A program made the position numbers and the translations under genes. Positions 14,257 through 20,000 of a stretch of DNA of 20,000 bases are shown piece by piece; position 1 is the first letter of the stretch; each line of letters opens with the position of its first letter. The notes under the pieces were generated by a model. That model was not told the DNA's origin and ran no database searches. It saw only the letters and a program-made list of their open reading frames with translations. The stretch is from a virus. The DNA lies in the IMG/VR virus record IMGVR_UViG_3300046542_000099, positions 1 to 20,000 of that record; one strand, 5' to 3'.

Positions 14257-15837
14257 TCACGCCCCGTCCTGCACGTCGACCATGCCCTTGAGCTCCGCCA
14301 GGGCGAACGCTGCAGCCATCAGCTTGACCAACTGCTCCTGCGGTTGCCCGCCGAAGGTCCGGACCAGATCGTGCTGCAGCGTCGCCAGGTCGGCGGCGCC
14401 GTCGACCATGTCGCTGATCGCGGCGATCAGCGACGCCCAGCCTGGCGCTGCGGCGCCGGTGAGCGCGTCGACCACGCCGGCGTTCGGGTCGGCCACGGTC
14501 GGCGCGGCGATCGCCGGCACCAGGCCTGACAGGCCCGCCTTTCCTTCCGGCGCCGGTGCCGGCAGTGCTTGCGCCACTTTTGGCACCGTCAGCACCACCT
14601 CGCCATCCTTCGGCAGGGGTATCTGCAGCTTCTCGTGCGCCCAGGCCTGCGGCACCTGGAACCCGACCGCCACCAGCTTGGGCAACGCGTCGGCGTAGGA
14701 TTTCAGGTCTTCCGGCTCGTCCAGTTCAAACACCAGGCGCGGGCAGCGCTTCAGGCCGTCGACCCCGCCCCGGTTCAGCGCTATCAGCGGGTAGATGTAA
14801 TCCCTGGTGATGGTGGCGGCGATCTGGCGCGCGTCGCTGGCGCAGATGTCGTGCCTGACCTCGTTGTGGACCTTGCCCAGGGCGAAGCTCCCGCCGCCCC
14901 CTTTGCCGGTATCCGCCGACAGGGTTTGCCCCAGGATGCTCTTCGACTCCGACCGCTCCGCCCACTCCATCATCGCCAGGTGCGCGGAGTCGCCGGCGCC
15001 GCCGGTGATCTTCTGCACCTCCAGCTGCATATCCTGCGGCATGATGGCCCGCGCGTCATGCCCCAGGGCGGTCACCGCCCGCATCAGGCTGGCCTTTTCC
15101 TCGGCCGTAGCGCCGGCGAAGTACTTGCCGACGATGATGGGCAGGCCATAGGTTTCCAGGAACTCGGCGAAGTCGCCCAGGGCGTACGCCTTGTACAGGA
15201 ACGGCCAGACCAGGGTGCGAAACAGGCCCATCCGCCCGAGGTAGCCGGTCTTGGCTTTGCCGTGGGTGTGCATGACCCAGCCGAACGGCAGCAGCGCCTG
15301 GCCGTCGGCGGAACTGTCCTGCAGGTGCAGTTCGGTGCGCGCCATGTTGAGACGGAACCACTCCTGGGGCCGTGGGTGGATGGTCGGCAGCAGCTCGCTG
15401 CCTTCCCGGCGCCACTCCATCTCGACAGGCGCAAAGCCATGGCCCACGCCATCCATCAGCGCCAGGATCATGTCCTCGAGCGGGTCGACCGCATCCTGGA
15501 GCGTCTCGCGCACCCACTCGGCTGCAGCTTTCTCGGCGGCGGTAGCGTTGCGCGGCGGGACGACCTCCCAGGACAGCCCGGCGACCGCGCTCTTGCGCTT
15601 GTCCATCTCGCAGCGCATGTGGCCGTCCCGCTCCTCCATGTCGGAGAACAGGCGGTGCTGTTCCAGCAGGTTGCCCTGGTCGGCCTCGAGCAGGGTGCGC
15701 GCCAGGCGGGCCGGCGTCAGCCCGCCCAGCATCGGCGTCAGGTATTGGTTCTGCACGGACGCGATGCGCGCGGTCTGCGGTTCGTCGAGGACGATCCGGT
15801 CGATCGGCTGTCCGTGCTGGTCAAGAATCTTGCTCAC
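14257..15837 (-). CDS. Portal protein (DUF935, Mu gp29-like)
   Basis: A 526-residue protein beginning MSKILDQHGQPIDRIVLDEP. The first half follows DUF935 closely: LARTLLEADQGNLLEQHRLF, DMEERDGHMRCEMDKRKSAV, LSWEVVPP and FAPVEMEW; later GLFRTLVWPFLYKAYALGDF and ETYGLPIIVGKY, then a Gly-rich linker and the wing/stem helices. It forms the dodecameric ring at one capsid vertex through which DNA is packaged and leaves. The ATG overlaps the terminase stop as ATGA (15834-15837). The C-terminal 110 residues are Ala/Pro-rich with helices, as in other DUF935 portals. Length is normal for the family. Confidence 0.96.
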   Translation of the reverse strand: MSKILDQHGQPIDRIVLDEPQTARIASVQNQYLTPMLGGLTPARLARTLLEADQGNLLEQHRLFSDMEERDGHMRCEMDKRKSAVAGLSWEVVPPRNATAAEKAAAEWVRETLQDAVDPLEDMILALMDGVGHGFAPVEMEWRREGSELLPTIHPRPQEWFRLNMARTELHLQDSSADGQALLPFGWVMHTHGKAKTGYLGRMGLFRTLVWPFLYKAYALGDFAEFLETYGLPIIVGKYFAGATAEEKASLMRAVTALGHDARAIMPQDMQLEVQKITGGAGDSAHLAMMEWAERSESKSILGQTLSADTGKGGGGSFALGKVHNEVRHDICASDARQIAATITRDYIYPLIALNRGGVDGLKRCPRLVFELDEPEDLKSYADALPKLVAVGFQVPQAWAHEKLQIPLPKDGEVVLTVPKVAQALPAPAPEGKAGLSGLVPAIAAPTVADPNAGVVDALTGAAAPGWASLIAAISDMVDGAADLATLQHDLVRTFGGQPQEQLVKLMAAAFALAELKGMVDVQDGA

Positions 15838-17606
15838 ATCATTCTCCTGGATTGCGCGCCGAAGTCGTCGTCGCGGCCGGCGCCGCCGAACGATCCGCCA
15901 CGCGCTTGGGTCTGGATTTCGTATTTGCCCATGCCGCGTGTGATGGCGATGTGCCAGAGCAGGTGCAACGCGGTCAGGCCGTCATAGTGGTGGTTGCTCT
16001 GCGCGGCCGGCCAGGTGTCCAGTTCGGACAGCAGCTGGGTGAGGCTGGCGTGGAAGACCAGCCCTGGCATGAACCGGTCGGTGACGAACGGCTCGATCGA
16101 GTCGATCCGCACCTCCGGCGCCACCGTTGCGGTCACGCCGACGAGCGGCAGCGGCACCCCCTCGCGCAGCCCGGCCAGCATGAAGGTCTGGCGGCTATGC
16201 TCATAGGCGTTGTTGTTCTCGAACGCCCAGGCCAGGCAGCGGAATTCACGCTGGGCGCGGATCAGGTCGACCTCGAGCTTGGACGGCACCCGGCGCTTGA
16301 TTTCGGCGTGCATGACGTGCAGGCGCTTCATGCGCTGATCGAGTCCACCGACCAGGATCGCGGAAGGGTCGGACGTTTCGCCCTTGCCCATGGACGGGTC
16401 ACAGGCGCCGAAGAGCAACCAGTCACGCGATCGCTGCACCCAGTACGTGATGTGGCCGAACACCTTGTCCTCGTCGCTTCGCGGATCGCCCTGCATCTCG
16501 GTGCCGAACGCCTTGGGCGCGGTTGCACGCTGGCGCATCAGCCAGAACAGGCTACGCACGCTCGGCCACGAGATGACCCCTCCCATGTCCATTTGCGCCT
16601 TATTTGTCACGTAAAACCGGAACGACGGCAGGTCGGCGTCGGCCACCACCTTGCCCTGCTCGGCAGCTGCCTGGACGGCGCGGGCGTCGTCGTTGCGCAT
16701 CAGCTCCTCGCACGTGGCCCACAGGCTCATGTCGTCCGGCAGGCGTTCGATCGCGCGGAAGTGGTGGACCACGTGGCCGATCGTGCGCTTGGCGCGGCTG
16801 ATCGGGTCATCCTTGTCCAGGATGGTGCCGACGCCGCAGTACTTGACCGTGCCGTCCGGAGGGCCGAGGTAGTCGATGGCCTTGGTCAGCCAGGTCCAGC
16901 GGTTCTCGCGCTCGGTCGGGCTCTTGGCCTCGGCGTCGGTGATCAGATCGTCGCCCAGGAGCAGCTTTGGGCGGCTGGCGCCATGGAAGGTGCCCCGGAT
17001 CGCCTGTTCGGCGCCGAACGACTCCAGCTTGACGCCGGTCCTGGTGACGCACTCGCCGATTTTCCACATCGAGCCCCGCCCGCACGCCTCGGGAAAATCC
17101 AGCGCGAGCGCGGCGTTGCCGGTCAACTCGGTCTTGACCACCTCGATCAGCTTTGTCGGCAGGACCGTTTCGGCGCCCAGCAGGATCACGTAGTCGATGA
17201 ACGTCGGCGCCACGGCGAGTCCAATCTCCTTGCGGACCTCCGGCCGCTGCAGCAGCGCCTGGACCGCGACCCACGTTGGTCCGATCTTGGTGAGCATGGA
17301 CGACTTGGCCTCGCCTCGAGGCGCGATCCACCACTCCTTGACGCCGCCGGCCTGGCCGAGCAGCTGGGGAAAGCGCTGGCAGAACTGCGCCTGGAACAGC
17401 GAGGGAGTGCCCCGGATGTGGTGCGGGAAGTACGTGTAGGCGAAGAACTGGAAGTCCCCCGACAGCACGCGCTTGCGGCGGGCGCGGATCGCGGCCGGTG
17501 ATCCATCCAGGCCGGCCGCATGCGCTTCGATGTCCTTACGTAAAGAGCCGACCAGGTCGGTCAGCTCTTTTTTGAAGTCCTTGGGGGTCAGGTCGTTGCC
17601 AATCAT
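15834..17606 (-). CDS. Terminase large subunit (ATPase-nuclease)
   Basis: A 590-residue DNA-packaging motor protein. Walker A is APRGEAKSS at residues 95-103, Walker B is LLLGDD at 215-220. Putative RNase H-like nuclease acidic residues are D403 in FGACDPSMGKGE, E463 in AWAFENNNAYEH and D542 in HHYDGLTALH. The N-terminal FFAYTYFPHHIRG is typical of the Mu-like phage terminases. The protein cuts headful-length DNA and drives it through the portal; in transposable phages the substrate is the integrated genome with flanking host DNA. It overlaps both neighbours as ATGA, small terminase before (17603-17606) and portal after. All expected motifs are present, so it looks intact. Confidence 0.96.
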   Translation of the reverse strand: MIGNDLTPKDFKKELTDLVGSLRKDIEAHAAGLDGSPAAIRARRKRVLSGDFQFFAYTYFPHHIRGTPSLFQAQFCQRFPQLLGQAGGVKEWWIAPRGEAKSSMLTKIGPTWVAVQALLQRPEVRKEIGLAVAPTFIDYVILLGAETVLPTKLIEVVKTELTGNAALALDFPEACGRGSMWKIGECVTRTGVKLESFGAEQAIRGTFHGASRPKLLLGDDLITDAEAKSPTERENRWTWLTKAIDYLGPPDGTVKYCGVGTILDKDDPISRAKRTIGHVVHHFRAIERLPDDMSLWATCEELMRNDDARAVQAAAEQGKVVADADLPSFRFYVTNKAQMDMGGVISWPSVRSLFWLMRQRATAPKAFGTEMQGDPRSDEDKVFGHITYWVQRSRDWLLFGACDPSMGKGETSDPSAILVGGLDQRMKRLHVMHAEIKRRVPSKLEVDLIRAQREFRCLAWAFENNNAYEHSRQTFMLAGLREGVPLPLVGVTATVAPEVRIDSIEPFVTDRFMPGLVFHASLTQLLSELDTWPAAQSNHHYDGLTALHLLWHIAITRGMGKYEIQTQARGGSFGGAGRDDDFGAQSRRMM

Positions 17607-18112
17607 TTGACACTCGCGAGGATTTTAGGCAGCACCTCGCCGAACGGCTCCAGTACCTCGACCAGCACACTCCCGTGCTGCGGGTACTTCTCCTGGACGA
17701 ACTCGACCAAGCCGCGGATCACCGCCATGCCGATCGACAGACTGTTCGCCTCCGGGAGGAACTTCTTCATGGCCGACATGCTCTTGTGGATGTTGTCCAT
17801 CAGGCTGGAGAGCAGATCGACCCGCTGGACGGCCGGCATCTCGCTGTCGCCCTTGATCAGGTCGAGCGTGGCGTTGAACTGCACCAGCATCTCGGTGAGG
17901 ATCTGCTGTGACAGCTGCTCGACATCCCCGCCGCTCAGGCTGGAGGCCGTGCGCAGCCTCTCCCAGTCGTCGCCCTCGGCCAGCGCCTTTTCCTTCCAGC
18001 GCTTGGCTGTCGTGTACGACACCACGCCCAGCTTGGCCGCCTGTTCCAGCGACAGCCGGTCGAACACGTAATGCTTGCGCACCTTGGTGCGGATGTCGGC
18101 GCCCTTTGCCAT
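17603..18112 (-). CDS. Small terminase subunit-like protein (DUF1804)
   Basis: A 169-residue protein beginning MAKGADIRTKVRKHYVFDRL. Residues about 10-45 (SLEQAAKLGVVSYTTAKRWK) form a helix-turn-helix suited to binding DNA at the packaging start. The rest is helical with EMPAVQRVDLLSSLMDNIHK and ends FGEVLPKILASVK. This is the DUF1804 pattern seen just before the large terminase in B3-like phages, where it takes the role of the DNA-recognition subunit. Its stop overlaps the large subunit start as ATGA. The upstream TAA shares one base with its ATG. Confidence 0.88.
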   Translation of the reverse strand: MAKGADIRTKVRKHYVFDRLSLEQAAKLGVVSYTTAKRWKEKALAEGDDWERLRTASSLSGGDVEQLSQQILTEMLVQFNATLDLIKGDSEMPAVQRVDLLSSLMDNIHKSMSAMKKFLPEANSLSIGMAVIRGLVEFVQEKYPQHGSVLVEVLEPFGEVLPKILASVK

Positions 18113-18438
18113 TACAGACCGAGCTTCTCGCGGGCCAGCGCAATGAGCACACTCATGGCCACGCCCGAGCCGAGGCCCGCAATGACGCCGGCGCGCGCGG
18201 CTCCCTTTTCCAGCGCTTCGATACGCTTCGAATGGTCGGATACCGTCTGCGACAGCTTCTCGGGGTTGGTCACTTCGAGCTTGCGGATGCGCTCGTCGTG
18301 TTCGTCCAGGCGACGCGTGACCTTGCGGTCGACGCTGGCCACCGCCTCCTCGACGCGCTTGGAGGTGCTGGCCTGTTCATCGAGTTTCGCTTCCAGGCGG
18401 CCGAGAATTCTTGCCAGATCGTCATTGCTAATTTGCAT
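18112..18438 (-). CDS. Coiled-coil protein with C-terminal membrane segment
   Basis: A 108-residue protein beginning MQISNDDLARILGRLEAKLD. Residues 1-80 form a charged coiled coil with heptad-like spacing (ASTSKRVEEAVASVDRKVTR, then RRLDEHDERIRKLE); residues about 83-101 (GVIAGLGSGVAMSVLIALA) are hydrophobic enough to cross the membrane; the end is AREKLGL. AAGGA lies 6 nt before the ATG at 18438. Similar short proteins (Mu gp25/gp26 or DUF2730 position, XhlA-like architecture) occur between lysis and packaging genes in Mu-like phages. Function unknown; a lysis accessory or a membrane-linked packaging factor are both possible. Confidence 0.82.
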   Translation of the reverse strand: MQISNDDLARILGRLEAKLDEQASTSKRVEEAVASVDRKVTRRLDEHDERIRKLEVTNPEKLSQTVSDHSKRIEALEKGAARAGVIAGLGSGVAMSVLIALAREKLGL

Positions 18439-18453
18439 GCGGTTCCTTATGGT

Positions 18454-18708
18454 TTAACGGTTTGCGCTTGCGCGGTTCACGTGGTTTCGCGCGCAGCGGG
18501 CGCAGCGCATACAGCCTGGTACCGCTTTGCGCCGCGCCTCCGGGATCGTCTCCTCGCAGCCCAGGCAAAGCGCCGGACCGGCGCCGCGCGCGGTCTCCCG
18601 CGCCTGTGCGAGCTGGGCGTCCAAGGCAAATCGCGCCTGGCGTTCGGCGATCAAGCCTTCGCGCTCGCGCATCTCGGCTTCGGTCGCCTCCTCAAAAATA
18701 TCGGTCAC
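18454..18708 (-). CDS. TraR/DksA-type zinc-finger protein
   Basis: An 84-residue protein from GTG at 18708 (VTDIFEEATEAEMREREGLI). AGGAG lies 6 nt upstream and the GTG overlaps the Rz1 stop as GTGA. The N-terminal helix is followed by CLGCEETIPEARRKAVPGC and CARC, giving the C-X2-C-X17-C-X2-C spacing of the DksA C4 zinc finger, plus one additional cysteine inside the loop. Family members bind in the secondary channel of RNA polymerase; the short F-plasmid TraR mimics DksA with ppGpp. A phage copy could retune host transcription late in infection. That it acts on polymerase is inferred from the family; many phage copies are uncharacterised. Confidence 0.88.
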   Translation of the reverse strand: MTDIFEEATEAEMREREGLIAERQARFALDAQLAQARETARGAGPALCLGCEETIPEARRKAVPGCMRCARCARNHVNRASANR

Positions 18709-18965
18709 TTGGGCTCCTCGGTGCTGGTGTACCAGTCGATCCAGCCGGCGGTCCTGTTCTGGCAAAGCCGATACAGGCGGGCGGTCTCGATGTGGTTATT
18801 GACCACGTTCTCCCCCGGCTGCGCTTTCGGAAGGGGTGGGCAATTCACCATCAGGTTGGCTTGCGGCGTCGCCGTCTGACTGCGCGTTTGCTTCGTTCCA
18901 CCTGCGCAGGCTGTCAGCATCAAGCACGCAGCCAGCGCCAGGGTTCTTGCGTTGGTCGGTTTCAT
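18705..18965 (-). CDS. Rz1-like outer membrane spanin lipoprotein
   Basis: An 86-residue lipoprotein precursor, MKPTNARTLALAACLMLTAC. It has a basic n-region, a hydrophobic core and the lipobox LTAC with acceptor Cys at residue 20. The mature part has NCPPLPKAQPGE, the Pro-containing motif common in Rz1, and ends WIDWYTSTEEPK. It is anchored in the outer membrane and pairs with Rz to fuse inner and outer membranes at the last step of lysis. Its first two thirds lie inside the Rz gene in another frame (18796-18965). No strong Shine-Dalgarno is visible, as expected of an overlapping, coupled gene. Confidence 0.85.
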   Translation of the reverse strand: MKPTNARTLALAACLMLTACAGGTKQTRSQTATPQANLMVNCPPLPKAQPGENVVNNHIETARLYRLCQNRTAGWIDWYTSTEEPK

Positions 18966-19203
18966 AGTTGGCACGTATCTGTTGGAAGGCGTTGTCTGTC
19001 GCTGCCTGCGCCCGCTCGGTGCGGATGCCAACGGCCAGCGCCTTGCCATCCTTCCGGGCCTTGAGCTTGACTTCCTTGTCCTGCGTTTGCGCCTCCTTTG
19101 TCACTTGTGCCGCGCCGCGCATGTAGTACCCGAGGGCGAACCCGCCGATGCCCAGGAACAGGGACCACGCCAGCACTGCGATTACGACGACGGAGGTCCT
19201 CAT
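18796..19203 (-). CDS. Rz-like inner membrane spanin
   Basis: A 135-residue protein beginning MRTSVVVIAVLAWSLFLGIG. Residues about 4-26 are an N-terminal membrane anchor; the periplasmic part is a charged helix (TKEAQTQDKEVKLKARKDGK) leading to GAGCVLDADSLRRWNEANA, a segment usual in Rz-like proteins of Mu-like phages. The ATG overlaps the transglycosylase stop as TGATG, with GAGG upstream. It encloses the start and most of Rz1 in another frame, which is the classic Rz/Rz1 arrangement. Together they make the spanin complex of Gram-negative hosts. The C-terminal tail after RRWNEANA is unusually polar and Gly/Ser-rich. Confidence 0.88.
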   Translation of the reverse strand: MRTSVVVIAVLAWSLFLGIGGFALGYYMRGAAQVTKEAQTQDKEVKLKARKDGKALAVGIRTERAQAATDNAFQQIRANYETDQRKNPGAGCVLDADSLRRWNEANAQSDGDAASQPDGELPTPSESAAGGERGQ

Positions 19204-19814
19204 CAGGTGGCCTCGATACACAGGGGAGCGCCCCAGGACAGGTAACGGCGCTGGTGGGTGAACAGGATGGTTCGCGGGTACTGGCGCGAGTACTGGAAGT
19301 TTTTGGCGCTTTGGCCGGCGTTGATGTATTCCGTGGCGCCGAACCAGACCCCTGGAGTCGGTGACTGCCGCTGCGCGCGCTGGACGTACCCGGGTCCAGC
19401 GTTGTAACCCTTCAAACCGCCGCCCCAGCGCTCGCAGGCGTTGATGCCCTTGACGCGGGCGATCAGCCAGTTGTCGTAGCGGACCAGGGCACGGATCGCC
19501 CAGGTGGGGTTGTAGGGGTCGGGCACGCCCAGTTCGGGGAACGTGCGGGATACCTGCTCGGCGGTCGGGTCCATGAACTGGGCGATGCCCCGGCCGTTGT
19601 CCCAGGCGGTGATGTCGGCCCTGCATGTGCTCTCCTGCAGGAGCTGCCCGGCCAGTGCCGGCACCGGCGCACCGATCCCGAAAACCGCCTGGGCCTCGCG
19701 GGTCAGCGTAGCCCGGTAGCGATCGCACGGGTCGGCCGCGTACGCCGGTGGGGCGCACCGGCAAAGCAATGCGGCCATGACCAGGAGCACGGACAGCGGA
19801 ATGCGCTTGGTCAC
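19203..19814 (-). CDS. Secreted lytic transglycosylase (endolysin)
   Basis: A 203-residue protein from GTG at 19814, with N-terminal MTKRIPLSVLLVMAALLCRC then APPAYAADP, a signal peptide with probable cleavage after AYA or a signal-anchor of the SAR type. The SLT domain shows the catalytic Glu at about 61 (LLQESTCRAD), GRGIAQFMDP near 74-83 and LKGYNAGPGYVQRA near 134-147. It should cleave peptidoglycan to 1,6-anhydro products. Export by Sec would make it independent of a large holin hole. The GTG overlaps the holin stop as GTGA, and its stop overlaps the Rz ATG. The three Cys residues in and near the signal could matter for SAR-like activation, but that is conjecture. Confidence 0.92.
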   Translation of the reverse strand: MTKRIPLSVLLVMAALLCRCAPPAYAADPCDRYRATLTREAQAVFGIGAPVPALAGQLLQESTCRADITAWDNGRGIAQFMDPTAEQVSRTFPELGVPDPYNPTWAIRALVRYDNWLIARVKGINACERWGGGLKGYNAGPGYVQRAQRQSPTPGVWFGATEYINAGQSAKNFQYSRQYPRTILFTHQRRYLSWGAPLCIEAT

Positions 19815-20000
19815 AGCCCGGTCCCGATGGTGTACATCGCACCAAATATGATGATGGCGCGGCGGATCATGACCAGCGGCTGGCTTTCCTGATTGATGCG
19901 ATCGCGAAAGGCGGCGCGGTCAATCCAATAACCGGCGTAGCCGCCCATCGTCACGTGGCCGAGTTTCCAGATGATGGTCTGGACCGGCCCTTGGTGGCCG
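19811..20000 (-). CDS. Putative phage holin (5' end outside window)
   Basis: The frame ending with TGA at 19811-19813 is open to the right edge, about 62 residues. It reads WKLGHVTMGGYAGYWIDRAA, then RRAIIIFGAMYTIGTGL at the end. The GYWIDR motif, with hydrophobic segments before and after it and a pair of Arg before the last one, is the pattern of the putative 2/3 transmembrane holins of Mu-like and related phages. The position before a lytic transglycosylase supports this. It would depolarise or permeabilise the inner membrane at lysis time. The start and first membrane helix are outside the window. Confidence 0.78.
   Translation of the reverse strand, partial: GHQGPVQTIIWKLGHVTMGGYAGYWIDRAAFRDRINQESQPLVMIRRAIIIFGAMYTIGTGL

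Noticed and set aside
14569-15987. 472-residue plus-strand frame opposite the portal
   Set aside because: Antisense shadow of the DUF935 portal; no start context and no family pattern.
15852-17501. 549-residue plus-strand frame opposite the large terminase
   Set aside because: The terminase motifs on the minus strand are all intact; the antisense frame has no recognisable domain and the usual GC-shadow composition.
18796-19845. 349-residue frame ending in Rz
   Set aside because: The part before the Rz ATG at 19203 is an out-of-frame reading of the lytic transglycosylase gene.

Overview
The whole window is the late (structural and lysis) half of a Mu-like transposable prophage. All credible genes lie on the minus strand, so the map reads from right to left. 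DNA is GC-rich with strongly biased codons, which opens many long but meaningless antisense frames. The host is probably a high-GC proteobacterium; Burkholderiales is my guess, but no host gene is present to prove it. Head genes resemble the Mu head module (DUF935 portal, F-like protein, G-like protein, I/Z protease-scaffold, gpT capsid, gp35, gp36 and gp37 types). The tail has a tube protein, a G/GT-type chaperone pair and a lambda gpH-like tape measure, so the virion should be a long-tailed siphovirus, as in the B3/D3112 group, and not a contractile myovirus like Mu.

Layout in transcription order: lysis module (partial holin 20000-19811, secreted lytic transglycosylase, Rz, Rz1 partly nested in Rz); a TraR/DksA zinc-finger protein; a coiled-coil membrane protein; DUF1804-type small terminase; large terminase; portal; F-like head morphogenesis protein with an extra C-terminal domain; G-like virion morphogenesis protein; an intergenic region of nearly 290 bp rich in palindromes; protease with nested scaffold; capsid cement protein; major capsid protein; gp35-like protein with 11-residue repeats; DUF1320; DUF1834 (gp37-like); a small unknown protein; tail tube; tail chaperone and its frameshift extension; tape measure; and a tail protein that runs off the left end. 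Most junctions are ATGA, GTGA or TGATG overlaps, which indicates tight translational coupling.

The points most worth following are: a canonical A AAA AAC slippery heptamer immediately before the stop of the tail chaperone, with a possible H-type pseudoknot, fusing it to the DUF1799-like frame; a signal-peptide-like N-terminal extension on the major capsid protein; an internal start with an excellent ribosome binding site that should make a separate scaffold; and a palindrome-rich gap in front of the protease gene, the same place where Mu has its late promoter PI. No integration ends, transposase genes, tRNAs, CRISPR arrays or insertion sequences are visible. I found no clearly new defence or accessory system; the unusual features are embedded in otherwise ordinary structural genes.
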